DNA of 41,210 bases from an uncultured Verrucomicrobia subdivision 3 bacterium (GTDB taxonomy: Bacteria; Verrucomicrobiota; Verrucomicrobiia; Limisphaerales; UBA11358), in the NCBI GenBank assembly GCA_903889895.1, contig CAISYZ010000196.1, positions 1 to 41,210 on the forward strand. Reading direction: 5' to 3'. The notes under the pieces were generated by a model. The model made no database searches. It was not told the DNA's origin and saw only the letters and a program-made list of their open reading frames with translations. Shown here one piece after another: positions 16,791 to 27,200 of the stretch (the stretch's first letter is position 1; each line of letters starts with the position of its first letter). The position numbers and the translations under genes were made by a program.

Positions 16791-19460
16791 GTGAAAGCAT
16801 CCAAAAAAGATAATTACGGTTCCGGTGGTGAAAAGGTTTCCGCCACGCTCAAATCGGTTTTTGAACTCGCGCTCGAAAGCCAGGGCACCGAGCGCACGGC
16901 GCAAATGCTCGAACAGCTCGCACAGGAGTTGCGCGCCGCGCCGCGTCCGGCCGGCGGCGTGACGACGGTTTATGCCAACACCATTCCGGTGGAGGAACAG
17001 CCGGAATATCCCGGCGACCGCAACATCGAGCGCCGCATCAAGAGCATCATGCGCTGGAACGCAATGGCGATGGTGGTGAAGGCGAATTCCACGACGAATG
17101 TCGGCGGGCACATCGCGTCGTTCGCGTCGTCGGCGACGCTTTACGAGGTGGCGCAGAACCATTTTTTTCGTGGAGCCGCGGAAAATTTTCCCGGTGACCT
17201 GGTTTATTTTCAAGGCCACGCCGCGCCGGGCATGTATGCGCGGGCTTACATGGAAGGCCGGCTAGACGAAAAAGATTTGCAGAATTTCCGGCAGGAACTC
17301 GCGGAAGGCGGAGGACTGTCGTCTTATCCGCATCCTTATTTGATGCCGGAGTTCTGGCAGTTTCCGACAGTCTCGATGGGCCTCGGGCCGATTATGTCGC
17401 TGTATCAGGCGCGGTTCAACCGCTACCTGCAGGCGCGCGGCTTGGTGACCTGGAAATCGGAACCGAAAGTTTGGGCGTTTCTGGGCGACGGCGAATCGGA
17501 CGAGCCGGAATCGCTCGGTGCCATCACGCTCGCGGCGCGCGAAAATCTCGACAATATTATCTGGGTCATCAATTGTAACTTGCAGCGCCTCGATGGTCCG
17601 GTGCGCGGCAACGGCAAAATCATCCAGGAACTCGAAGGCTTGTTCACCGGCGCGGGTTGGAATGTCATCAAGGTGATTTGGGGCAGCGACTGGGATGATT
17701 TGCTGCGCCGCGACAAATCCGGTTTGCTGCTCAAGCGCATGGAGGAATGCGTGGACGGCGACTATCAGAAATATGTTGTCGAACCGGGCAGCTACACGCG
17801 GAAACATTTCTTTGGAAAATATCCAGAGTTGCTAGAACTCGTGACGCATTTGAGCGACGAGCAGATTTCCAAGCTGTTGCGCGGCGGCCACGACGTGCGC
17901 AAAATGTATTCGGCTTATCAGGCGGCGATGAATTGCAAAGGTCGGCCGACTGTGATTCTCGCGAAAACTGTCAAGGGCTACGGCCTCGGCGAGGCGGGCG
18001 AAGGCAAAAATATTTCGCACCAGCAGAAAAAGATGAACGAAAAGGAACTCCGCGAGTTCCGCCGCCGCTTTGACATTCCCATCAGCGACGATGTCATCGC
18101 GGATACACCGTTTTTCCGCCCGGCGCCAGACAGCGAGGAGACAAAATACCTGCTCGCGCGCCGCAAAGCACTTGGTGGTTTTGTGCCAGCGCGCATCGTC
18201 AAGCCGTCAACCCTCGACGTGCCGAAGCTGGATTACTTTGGTGAATTCCTCAAAGGCTCGCCCAAGGAAATGTCCAGCACGAAGGCCTTTGTCTTGCTGC
18301 TCACCGCTTTGCTGCGGCACAAGAGCATCGGCAAGAACATCGTGCCAATCATTCCCGATGAGGCGCGCACGTTCGGCATGGACGGCTTGTTCAAAGACTA
18401 CGGCATTTATTCCCCGAAAGGTCAGCTTTATGAGCCGGTGGACAAAAAGTCTCTGCTTTACTATCGCGAAATGAAGGATGGTCAGATTTTGGAAGAAGGC
18501 ATCAGCGAAGCCGGCGCGATGTCATCATTCATCGCCGCCGGCACGAGCTACGCCTCGCATGGCGTGCCAATGATTCCGTTCTACACATATTATTCGATGT
18601 TTGGTCCCCAACGTGTCGGCGACCAGTTCTGGCTCGCGGGCGACATCCGGGCGAAAGGCTTTTTGCTCGGCGCTACTTCCGGTCGCACGTCCTTGAACGG
18701 CGAAGGCCTGCAGCATCAAGATGGTCACAGCTTGCTTCATGCAAGCACAATTCCGACCTGTTTGCCTTACGACCCGGCGTTCGGATTTGAAATTTCAGTC
18801 ATCATCGCTGATGGCATGAGGCGGATGTTTGTGGAGAACGAGGACATTTTTTATTATCTCGCGCTCTACAATGAAGAACACGTCATGCCTGCGATGCCCG
18901 CTGGCGTTGAGGACGGCATCGTGAAAGGCCTTTATAAATTCAAGGCAGGTTACGACGGCGCGAAAATTAAGGCGCACATATTCGGCAGCGGCAGCATCAT
19001 GCAATCCGCCCTGAAGGCACAGATGATTCTCGCGGAAAAATACGGCGTGAGTGCCGACGTGTGGAGTGCGACAAGCTATAAGCTTCTGCGTAGCGATGCA
19101 ATTCGCTGCCAGCGCTGGAATATTTTGCATCCGACCGAACCGCCGAAAAAATCCTTCCTCGAGACGTTGCTTGTGAAAGAGCAGGGGCCGTTTGTCGCCG
19201 TGTCAGACAATGTCCGCACGGTGCCGGATCAAATTGCGCCGTGGGTTCCCGGAGGATTGTTCACGCTTGGCACCGATGGTTTTGGCCGTAGCGACACGCG
19301 CGGACGGTTGCGCCGTTTCTTCGGCGTGGATGTGGAGAGCACAATCATCGGCACACTCTACGCGCTGGCGGAGAAAAAGCTGATTGATCGCAAGGTTGTC
19401 GCGCAAGCCATTAAAGACTTCGGCGTGGATCCGGAGATGGTGCAACCGCAAATTGTGTGA
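16791..19460 (+). CDS. aceE: Pyruvate dehydrogenase E1 component, homodimeric type
   Basis: Thiamine-diphosphate enzyme that decarboxylates pyruvate and reductively acetylates the lipoyl domain of E2. The 889-residue chain has the single-chain AceE layout: GGHIASFASSATLYEVAQNHFFRG region, the ThDP motif GDGESDEPESLGAI with NCNLQRLDGPVRGNGKIIQE (near residues 231-280), and the central ISEAGAMSSFIAAG and QHQDGHS segments. The C-terminal domain has TDGFGRSDTRGRLRRFF. The start is a GTG at 16791, a few codons before the conserved region, with no strong ribosome-binding site visible. E2 and E3 genes are not in the window. A divergent lipoate-ligase-like gene suggests shared metabolic use. Confidence 0.96.
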   Translation: MKASKKDNYGSGGEKVSATLKSVFELALESQGTERTAQMLEQLAQELRAAPRPAGGVTTVYANTIPVEEQPEYPGDRNIERRIKSIMRWNAMAMVVKANSTTNVGGHIASFASSATLYEVAQNHFFRGAAENFPGDLVYFQGHAAPGMYARAYMEGRLDEKDLQNFRQELAEGGGLSSYPHPYLMPEFWQFPTVSMGLGPIMSLYQARFNRYLQARGLVTWKSEPKVWAFLGDGESDEPESLGAITLAARENLDNIIWVINCNLQRLDGPVRGNGKIIQELEGLFTGAGWNVIKVIWGSDWDDLLRRDKSGLLLKRMEECVDGDYQKYVVEPGSYTRKHFFGKYPELLELVTHLSDEQISKLLRGGHDVRKMYSAYQAAMNCKGRPTVILAKTVKGYGLGEAGEGKNISHQQKKMNEKELREFRRRFDIPISDDVIADTPFFRPAPDSEETKYLLARRKALGGFVPARIVKPSTLDVPKLDYFGEFLKGSPKEMSSTKAFVLLLTALLRHKSIGKNIVPIIPDEARTFGMDGLFKDYGIYSPKGQLYEPVDKKSLLYYREMKDGQILEEGISEAGAMSSFIAAGTSYASHGVPMIPFYTYYSMFGPQRVGDQFWLAGDIRAKGFLLGATSGRTSLNGEGLQHQDGHSLLHASTIPTCLPYDPAFGFEISVIIADGMRRMFVENEDIFYYLALYNEEHVMPAMPAGVEDGIVKGLYKFKAGYDGAKIKAHIFGSGSIMQSALKAQMILAEKYGVSADVWSATSYKLLRSDAIRCQRWNILHPTEPPKKSFLETLLVKEQGPFVAVSDNVRTVPDQIAPWVPGGLFTLGTDGFGRSDTRGRLRRFFGVDVESTIIGTLYALAEKKLIDRKVVAQAIKDFGVDPEMVQPQIV

Positions 19461-19518
19461 GTTAGAATTGCGGCTTGTCAGCGGGAAAAAATATGGTTTA
19501 ATTCCGCTCCCGCTGGTT

Positions 19519-19594
<76 letters not shown>

Positions 19595-19763
19595 CTTCTT
19601 GTTTTTCAAATATCACGTCATCCTTGTCGTGATTTTTTTGACTTACCAAAAAATGCCAACCATTGCGCAAAAGATGGTTAGTCAAACAATGAAGCTTCAG
19701 CGAATCTCTCCTCGTAACCGGTGCCACCGCACCGACAACCAAAATCAACCGGAGAATAATACG

Positions 19764-20108
19764 ATGAAAAAAATGATTCTACTCGCAGCGATGTTCGGTC
19801 TGGCCGCCGCGCTTACCGCGAAGGGTGCCGAGGCCAAGGATAACTGGGAAACGCTTTGCCAAAAATGCCACGGGGCGGAAGGCAAGGGCGACACCAAGAT
19901 GGGCACGAAGCTGGGCGCGAAAGATTTCAGCGATGCCAAGGTTCAGGCTGACATCAAGGATGATGATGCAATCAAGGCCATTAAAGAGGGCTTGAAGTCT
20001 GACGATGGCAAGACGCTGATGAAGCCGTTCGTGACCGGGGCGGATTCGCCGTTGTCCGATGACGAAGTGAAGGCGCTGCTGGCCTACGTTCGCGGTTTGA
20101 AGAAGTAA
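19764..20108 (+). CDS. Small monoheme cytochrome c (class I-like)
   Basis: A 114-residue periplasmic electron carrier. The signal peptide (MKKMILLAAMFGLAAALTAKGAEA) is followed at once by the heme site CQKCH, with GAEGKGDTKMG after it as in cytochrome c551/c555-type carriers. The methionine in TLMKPFVTG is the likely sixth heme ligand, and the C-terminal helix DDEVKALLAYVRGLKK is typical. The ATG at 19764 is preceded by GGAG at about 10 bp, which fixes the start. It precedes two multiheme cytochrome genes and is separated from them by a strong terminator, so it may be expressed as its own short transcript and shuttle electrons to or from that module. Confidence 0.92.
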   Translation: MKKMILLAAMFGLAAALTAKGAEAKDNWETLCQKCHGAEGKGDTKMGTKLGAKDFSDAKVQADIKDDDAIKAIKEGLKSDDGKTLMKPFVTGADSPLSDDEVKALLAYVRGLKK

Positions 20109-20121
20109 TTTGGTTATGGTT

Positions 20122-20168
20122 CTGGCTGCCGGACGTTTTTTGGGTTTCGTCCGGCAGCCAGTTTTTAT
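20122..20168 (+). terminator. Rho-independent terminator after the cytochrome c gene
   Basis: A perfect 14-bp stem CTGGCTGCCGGACG (20122-20135) / CGTCCGGCAGCCAG (20148-20161) with a 12-nt T/G-rich loop, followed by TTTTTATT. It begins 14 bp after the stop of the monoheme cytochrome gene. Confidence 0.92.
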
Positions 20169-20201
20169 TGCGGCAAATACCCATGAAGGTTTTCCTCTCG
20201 C

Positions 20202-21671
20202 ATGAACTCTGAATTTAAAAGTCCCAAATCACCGTCCTATTTCCGCAACTGGATTAGTTTTGTGGGCATGGTGGTGGCTGTCGGCGCGCTGTTTTCCTTT
20301 TTGCTGCTGTTTGTTTTGGATGCGCTGGCCAAGTTCGCTAATCCCTACGTCAGCATTCTGACCTACATGGTGGTGCCGGGATTTTTGATTGGCGGCATTG
20401 CGCTGTCGTTTTTGGGCGCGTGGCTTGAGCGTCGCCGCCGTTTGCAGGGCAGCGGGCCGGCTTCGCTGAAAATTGATTTGAACAATCCGCGCGACCGGCG
20501 CGTGCTGCTCACGTTCGTCACGGGCAGCGTGGTGTTTCTGCTGCTCTCGGCCGTCGGTTCCTACAACGCGTTTAATTTCACCGAGTCGGTGACGTTCTGC
20601 GGCGAGACCTGCCACAAGGTCATGAAGCCGGAAAAAACCACGCACGATCTCGGCCCGCACGCGCGCGTGGCCTGCGTGGAATGTCATGTCGGCAAGGGCG
20701 TGTCGTGGTTCGTGAAGTCGAAAATTTCCGGCTCGTATCAACTCTACGCCGTGGCGTTCAACAAATATCCCAAGCCCATCGGCACGCCGATTCATAATTT
20801 GCGCCCCGCGCGCGATACCTGCGAGGAATGCCACTGGCCGCAGTCATTCGTCGGCAACCTTGACCGGACGTTTAATTATTTCCAGAGCGACGAGTCCAAT
20901 TCGCCTTACTCCATTCGCCTGCTCTTGAAAATCGGCGGCAGCGATCCGCGTCAGGGACCGGTCGGCGGCATTCACTGGCACAATCTGCCCGGCAACAAGG
21001 TGGAATACATCGCCACCGACAACGAGCGGCTGAAAATTCCGTGGGTGCGTGTGACTGATGCGTCGGGCAAGGTCACCATTTTCAAGACGAAAAATTTCAC
21101 CAACGACGTGACCAAGATGGAAACGCGCACGATGGATTGCATGGACTGCCACAACCGTCCGTCGCACCGCTATCTTTCACCGGAGAAAGCGGTCAACCAG
21201 CAGATGGCGCTCGGCAAGATTGATCCGGCGATTCCTTGGATCAAGACCAACGCCGTGTATGTTTTGACCCGACCTTACCAGACTGAAGACGAGGCGAAGA
21301 ATAGTATCGCGACCACGCTTGCCGCCAAATATCCCAATGATCCCCGCATTCAAACTGCGACCGCGACCATCCAGGAGATTTATGCCGATTATTTCTTTCC
21401 CGAAATGAAAGCGAGCTGGGCGAGCTATCCGGACAATGTCGGCCACATGATTTGGCCCGGCTGTTTCCGCTGTCATGACGGGCAGCACAAGACCGAAGAT
21501 CGCAAGACGACCATCAAAGCAAATGATTGTAATACCTGCCACACCATTCTCGCGCAAGGTTCGGGGGAAGAACTCAACAAGCTTTCGCCTGCCGGGCAGA
21601 AGTTCATCCATCCCGGCGGTGACTTGGATCCAAATCCCGTCTGCACCGACTGTCATAATGGCGGCCCTTAG
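20202..21671 (+). CDS. NapC/NirT-type membrane multiheme cytochrome c
   Basis: A 489-residue membrane-anchored cytochrome. Three hydrophobic segments lie before residue ~130 (WISFVGMVVAVGALFSFLLLF, ILTYMVVPGFLIGGIALSF, VLLTFVTGSVVFLLLSAVGS); the periplasmic part follows. Heme sites in order are CGETCH (a CX3CH spacing), then CVECH, CEECH, CMDCH, CFRCH, CNTCH and CTDCH: six canonical sites plus one unusual one. HKVMKPEKT and PHARVACVECHVGKG match the NapC/NirT quinol-dehydrogenase-like head. The usual NapC protein has four hemes, so the C-terminal three are an extension. It is probably a quinol oxidase or reductase passing electrons to periplasmic carriers such as its neighbours. The ATG at 20202 is 34 bp after a terminator. 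Confidence 0.88.
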   Translation: MNSEFKSPKSPSYFRNWISFVGMVVAVGALFSFLLLFVLDALAKFANPYVSILTYMVVPGFLIGGIALSFLGAWLERRRRLQGSGPASLKIDLNNPRDRRVLLTFVTGSVVFLLLSAVGSYNAFNFTESVTFCGETCHKVMKPEKTTHDLGPHARVACVECHVGKGVSWFVKSKISGSYQLYAVAFNKYPKPIGTPIHNLRPARDTCEECHWPQSFVGNLDRTFNYFQSDESNSPYSIRLLLKIGGSDPRQGPVGGIHWHNLPGNKVEYIATDNERLKIPWVRVTDASGKVTIFKTKNFTNDVTKMETRTMDCMDCHNRPSHRYLSPEKAVNQQMALGKIDPAIPWIKTNAVYVLTRPYQTEDEAKNSIATTLAAKYPNDPRIQTATATIQEIYADYFFPEMKASWASYPDNVGHMIWPGCFRCHDGQHKTEDRKTTIKANDCNTCHTILAQGSGEELNKLSPAGQKFIHPGGDLDPNPVCTDCHNGGP

Positions 21672-21701
21672 TTTTTATCCCGCAATTCCTCGAAAAAGAA
21701 A

Positions 21702-21732
21702 AACAGTCCGGACACTACTCCGGGCTGTTTTC
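21702..21732 (+). terminator. Probable intrinsic terminator after the NapC-like gene
   Basis: Stem AACAGTCCGGA (21702-21712) / TCCGGGCTGTT (21719-21729) with one G-T wobble and a 6-nt loop, then TTTTC. It lies 30 bp after the stop. Confidence 0.8.
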
Positions 21733-21898
21733 ACAACAATACTTAAATTTTTCGCTGAACACGGCGTTCAACTGGAAGTAGTGTGGCAGGTTTTCGGGTT
21801 TCCGCCTGTCACCAGTTGTGGTTATAACGGGCAAAAAAAGCCAAGCATTCTACAATGCACGGCAAGTAGGCCGGCGCGATTGGTGAGAAGTTAAAGGC

Positions 21899-24016
21899 AT
21901 GAAACGCGGATTTATATTTAAGTATTTGCTATTTGCTTGCGTGCTCCTGGCGACCCCGCTCTTCGCGGCGGAGAAGCTTAAGAACGCCGACTGCCTGGAC
22001 TGCCACACCGACCCGTCGAATAAGCGCATGGTCAACGGTCACGCCGAGCCGATGGCGCTATTTCCGACGAACGGCTTCGCCCGATCCGTGCACAGCGAAC
22101 TCGACTGCACCGACTGTCACGATGGCATCAAGGAATTGCAGCACGACAAGAACGTGCCGCCGCCGAACTGCACCGGATGCCATGAAAAGGAAGGCAAGGA
22201 ATACGCCACAAGCATCCACGGCATGAGCCACAACATGGGCGCGTCCGGCGCGGCACAATGCTGGGATTGCCACGGCAACCACGAAATCGTGCCGGTAAAA
22301 CACACCGATTCGCCGGTTTATAAAATGAACTTGCCGGCGACGTGCGCCAAGTGCCACAGCAACACGAATCTCACCAAGGAATATCAGATTGAATTTCCCG
22401 AGGCGGCGAACCAATACATGGACAGCATTCACGGCACCGCGCTGTTGAAGATGGGCTTGATTGTCGCGCCGTCGTGCAATGACTGCCATGGCGCGCACGG
22501 CATTAAGCGTAATGTGGATCGCGATTCGCCCATCAACCACGCCAACGTGGCGAAGACCTGCGGCAAGTGCCATGTCGGCATCGAGGAGACTTATAGCAAA
22601 AGCATCCATGGTCAATTGCTGGCCAAAGGCGACCCGCGCGGGCCGGTCTGCATTGACTGCCACAGTGCGCATCAGATTTCCAATCCAACGGGAAATAATT
22701 TCAAGGCGCTTAGCGACGAGCGTTGCGGGAAGTGCCATGCCGACCGGCTGGAACATTACCGCGAAACCTACCACGGCAAGGCGATGATGCTTGGCAAGGC
22801 CAACTCCGCGCCGGAAGTCGCCGCGTGCTACGACTGCCACGGTTTTCACGACGTGCTGCCGACGGCCAATCCCGCGTCGCATCTTTCGACCAACAACATT
22901 TTGGTGACCTGTCAAAAATGTCATCCGGGCGCGACGGCCAAATTCACGGAATACCGTCCGCACGCGAACCCGCTGGACAAGGCGAACTATCCCATACTCC
23001 ACGTCGTGTTCCTCGCCATGACCGGTCTGCTGATTGGCACGTTTGGCTTCTTCGGCGTGCATACGCTGGCGTGGCTGGTGCGCGCGGTGTGGCTGTATCT
23101 GCACGACTCCAAGACTTTTCGGGAGGCAAAGATCAAGACGCAGGAGGGTGACGAATGGTTTACGCGGTTCCAGCCGTTCGAGCGGTTGCTGCATTTCTTG
23201 GTCGTCACGAGTTTCCTCACACTAGTCGTGACGGGTATGCCGCTGAAATTTTATTACACTGACTGGGCGAAATTTATTTTCAGCCTCATCGGCGGACCGG
23301 AAACAGCGCGGATGCTGCACCGCTTTGGCGCCATCATCACATTCCTTTATTTCACACTGCATTTGAGCTCGCTCGTCGGCCGGTCGTGGAAAGGTCGCGG
23401 TAATTTGCGCAATCCGGAAACCGGAAAAATTGAAATCAAGCGCATCTTCTCCGTCGCGTTCGGGCCTGACTCGATGGTGCCGACGTTGGACGATTTGAAG
23501 GATCTCATTGACCACAACAAATGGTTTTTCGGCAAAGGCCCGAAGCCGCAGTTCGACCGCTGGACGTATTGGGAGAAGTTCGACTATTTCGCCGTGTTCT
23601 GGGGTGTGGCCATCATCGGTCTCTCCGGACTGGTGATGTGGTTCCCGGAATTTTTCACACGCTTTCTGCCCGGCTGGGCCATCAACATCGCGCTCATCCT
23701 GCATTCGGACGAGGCGTTGCTGGCGGCAGGATTCATCTTTAGCATCCACTTTTTCAATACGCATTTCCGCATTGAGAAATTCCCGATGGACACCGTCATC
23801 TTCTCCGGTCGCGTTTCCAAGGCCGAGATGTTGCACGAACGCCGCCGCTGGTATGACCGGCTCATCAAGACCGGCAAGTTAGATGACTACCGCGTGCGTG
23901 ATGAATGGTTCCGCTGGAAGAACATTGCCAAGACCTTTGGCTACCTCTTCTTCGGTCTCGGCCTGGTGCTGCTCGTGCTTATAATCTACGCCATGGTGTC
24001 GCGGCTGGCGCATTAG
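21899..24016 (+). CDS. Undecaheme cytochrome c fused to a cytochrome b-like membrane domain
   Basis: A 705-residue chimera. The signal peptide MKRGFIFKYLLFACVLLATPLFA is followed by eleven CxxCH sites up to residue ~345 (CLDCH, CTDCH, CTGCH, CWDCH, CAKCH, CNDCH, CGKCH, CIDCH, CGKCH, CYDCH, CQKCH), many with a downstream SIHG or HGxH ligand motif as in NrfA/OTR-like and doubled-CXXCH proteins. From residue ~360 on is a membrane domain: LHVVFLAMTGLLIGTFGFFGVHTL, RLLHFLVVTSFLTLVVTGMPL, LHRFGAIITFLYFTLHL, the DEALLAAGFIFSIHFFNTHF helix and a final TM segment. The paired histidines suit b-type hemes, as in formate dehydrogenase gamma subunits or DUF4405-like cytochromes b. Likely role: quinone-coupled electron transfer across the membrane to periplasmic hemes. 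Direction and terminal acceptor are unknown. Confidence 0.9.
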   Translation: MKRGFIFKYLLFACVLLATPLFAAEKLKNADCLDCHTDPSNKRMVNGHAEPMALFPTNGFARSVHSELDCTDCHDGIKELQHDKNVPPPNCTGCHEKEGKEYATSIHGMSHNMGASGAAQCWDCHGNHEIVPVKHTDSPVYKMNLPATCAKCHSNTNLTKEYQIEFPEAANQYMDSIHGTALLKMGLIVAPSCNDCHGAHGIKRNVDRDSPINHANVAKTCGKCHVGIEETYSKSIHGQLLAKGDPRGPVCIDCHSAHQISNPTGNNFKALSDERCGKCHADRLEHYRETYHGKAMMLGKANSAPEVAACYDCHGFHDVLPTANPASHLSTNNILVTCQKCHPGATAKFTEYRPHANPLDKANYPILHVVFLAMTGLLIGTFGFFGVHTLAWLVRAVWLYLHDSKTFREAKIKTQEGDEWFTRFQPFERLLHFLVVTSFLTLVVTGMPLKFYYTDWAKFIFSLIGGPETARMLHRFGAIITFLYFTLHLSSLVGRSWKGRGNLRNPETGKIEIKRIFSVAFGPDSMVPTLDDLKDLIDHNKWFFGKGPKPQFDRWTYWEKFDYFAVFWGVAIIGLSGLVMWFPEFFTRFLPGWAINIALILHSDEALLAAGFIFSIHFFNTHFRIEKFPMDTVIFSGRVSKAEMLHERRRWYDRLIKTGKLDDYRVRDEWFRWKNIAKTFGYLFFGLGLVLLVLIIYAMVSRLAH

Positions 24017-24045
24017 CGCCGCAGTTAAAGCGTTAGTAAATATCA

Positions 24046-24080
24046 AAAAACAGGCGCAGCCATTGGCTGCGCCCGTTTAA
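24046..24080 (+). terminator. Intrinsic terminator after the cytochrome c/b fusion gene
   Basis: Stem GGCGCAGCC (24053-24061) / GGCTGCGCC (24065-24073), extended by AAAC/GTTT around one mismatch, followed by TTTAATTATT. It is 30-60 bp after the stop. Confidence 0.85.
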
Positions 24081-24208
24081 TTATTGGTGCAGAAAATTCC
24101 GAATTTCTATTTTCAACTTTTTGGTGGGAGTGTAACGTTTGGCCATTCACCAATAGAACGAGACGCGAATCAGGCGGGTTGTCGGTTGCGGCAAACATAA
24201 TCTTGTTT

Positions 24209-27200
24209 ATGGATCATTCAGGCGCAGCAGTATTGCCAAAGGGCATGGCCGGGGAAATTCTCGCCGCCGCCGCCGCTGGCGTGCTGGTGTATGCCGAGAC
24301 CGGCGCGTGCGTGTTCGCCAATCCCAAGGCCGCGGAAATCGTGGGCACAACCGTGGCGAACGTCCTGCGGCAGAATTTCCGGGAGCTGGCTTCCTGGCGG
24401 CAGAGCGGGCTGCTGGCACTCGCGGACAAGACGCTGGCCACCGGCGAGCCGCAAGCCGGCGAGTTTCATGTCACCAGCACCTTTGGCAAAGATCTGTGGA
24501 TGAACGGTAAATTCAGCGTGTTTGCCCGCGACGGTCAGCGCTTTCTATTACTCATCACGGGCGACTACACGCAACGCAAGCAGGCGGAACTGGCGGTCGC
24601 CGGCGCGAAGAATTTTCTCCATGAAATCATTGATGCCGTTGCCGATCCAATCTTTGTGAAGGATCGGGAGCATCGCATCGTGCTGGCGAACGATGCCTGC
24701 TGCGCCTTTCTTCGTTGCCGCCGCGAGGAGCTCATCGGGAAAACGGTGCGGGACATGTTTCCCCCGGCGGAGGCGGAACCGCTTTGGGCGGATGAGGAAC
24801 AAGTTTTCCAGTCCGGCCAGCCGGTGGTTCGTGAGCAGACCCTGAGCATTGCGCCCGGAGTCAGGCATCAGGTGATGGCGACAAAATCCCTTTACCGTAA
24901 CGAACATGGGCGGCAATTTTTGGTGGGCGTGGTGCGCGACCTCACCGGGGCAGCGGCCATGGCGGCGGCGCTGCGGGAATCGGAAGGCTTGTATCATTCG
25001 CTGGTGCGCGAACTGCCGTGTGCGATTTTCCGAAAAGATTTGGCTGGACGGTATGTTTATGTGAACGCCCGGTTTTGCGAGGTGATGGGCATGACGGAGC
25101 CGGAGTTGCTCGGCCACACGCCGGCGGAACTCGCCAGCCGGCTGCCGGGGCATTGGCACGTCTTTAATCGCGATGGTTCGGTGCAACAAGGCAGCCAGCT
25201 CGGCCAGATGGGGGCCAGAAACCACGAGTGGATTGTGCAGACCGGCCAGAGCATTTTCATGGAGGAACAGTTGACTGCGCGCAACGGTGCGGTGAAGCAT
25301 CTGCAGGTGCTCAAATTTCCGGTGCGGGACAAGGCCGGCAACATCATCGGCTCGCAGGGCATCCAGTTCGATGTCACGCCGCGCGTGGAGGCGGAGCAGG
25401 CGTTGCGGGCCAGCGAAAGCCGGTTCCGGTCGCTGTTCCAGAACCTCCCGCTAGGGCTCGCACACTGCGAGGTGATTTTGCAGGACGGCCAGGCGCAGGA
25501 CTGGATTTACCTCGACGTGAACGACGCGTTTCACCGCATCATCGGGCGGGAAAATTTCACTGGCCGGAGAGTCTCGGAAACGATTCCCAACCTGCGCGAA
25601 TTAAATCCGGAGGTCTTCGAATATTATGGGCGGGTTGCCCGCACCGGCCAGCCGGTGAGCTATGAATATTTTGCCAAGGCTTTCAACAAATGGCTGGCTG
25701 TCTCCGTGTTCAGCCTGCGGCCGCGCCACATCGTGGTGGTGTTCGAGGAGATCACCGCGCGCCGTGAATCGGAGGCGGAGCTGCGCAAGCTTTTCCGGGC
25801 GGTCGAGCAAAGCCCCGTGTCCATTGTCATCACCGACCAGCACGGCCGCATCGAGTATGTGAACCCCAAATTCACGCAAGTGACCGGTTTTTCGCCGGCG
25901 GAAGCCGTGGGCAAAAGCCCGCGCCTGCTGAAGCCGAAGTCTGCGGTCCTCGACCAGTCCGAGGTTTACAAAAATCTCTGGGCCACAATTCTGGCGGGCC
26001 AGGAATGGCATGGCGAATTGCAAAACCAGCGGAAGAACGGCGAGCTGTTCTGGGAATCCGCCTCCATTTCACCCATCACCGACAGCGCGGGGAACATCAC
26101 GCATTTCCTCGCGGTGAAGGAGGACATCACCCGGCAGAAAAAACTGGAGGAGGAATTCCGCCAGATGCAGAAGATGGAGGCGTTCGGCAACCTCGCGGCC
26201 GGCGTCGCGCACGATTTCAACAACATCCTCACCGCCATCATGGGTTATGCCGACATGGTGAAGCGCAGTCTTCCGCCCGCCGGCAGCGCGCACGACGGCT
26301 TGAAGGAAATCATCCGCATGAGCGAACGCGCGGCGGACCTCACGCGGCAACTGTTGCTCTTCAGCCGCCGCCAGTCGGCGCAAAAGCGCGTGCTCGAAAT
26401 CCAGGAGACAGTGGACAACATGGGCAAGATGCTGCGTCGGCTGATTGGCGAGCACATCACCCTGCACACGCAATATCACGCCGGCAGCCTGCCGGTATTT
26501 GCCGACGCCGGGATGCTGGAGCAGGTCGTGCTCAATCTCGTGGTCAACGCCCGGGATGCGATGCCTTCGGGCGGCGATTTGTTTATCGAAACCCACGCGG
26601 TGGAACTCGTCGAAGCGACCGGGCGGCACTCCGCTGGTCAGTATGTCCAATTGACCGTGCGTGACACCGGCAACGGCATTCCGCCGGAAAATCTCGATCG
26701 CATCTTCGAACCGTTTTTCACCACCAAGGAAGTTGGCAAGGGCACCGGCCTCGGCCTCGCCACCGTGTTTGGCATTGTGGAACAGCATCACGGCTGGATT
26801 GAAGTGGATTCCACCGTCGGCGCCGGCACCACCTTCCGCATCTTTCTGCCCCGGCATGAAGTCAAGGCGGTGGATTCGCCCGATGCCAAGCCGGGCAACC
26901 GCCCGGTGCGCGGCACGGAGACGATTTTGCTCGTCGAGGACGAGGAAGCCGTGCGACTACTGGCGCGCAGCGTCCTGTTGCGGCGCGGCTACCGCGTGAT
27001 CGAGGCGGATTCACCGACGGCGGCGCTTGCACTCTGGCGCGAACACCGCGCGGACATTGCGCTGCTCTTTACCGACATGGTGATGCCGGGCCGGATGAAC
27101 GGCCTCGAACTCAGCCAAGTGATGCTGGCCGAACAGCCCGCGCTCAGGGTCATCTACACCAGCGGCTACAGCGATGAGATGTTCAAGGATAATTCCGTGT

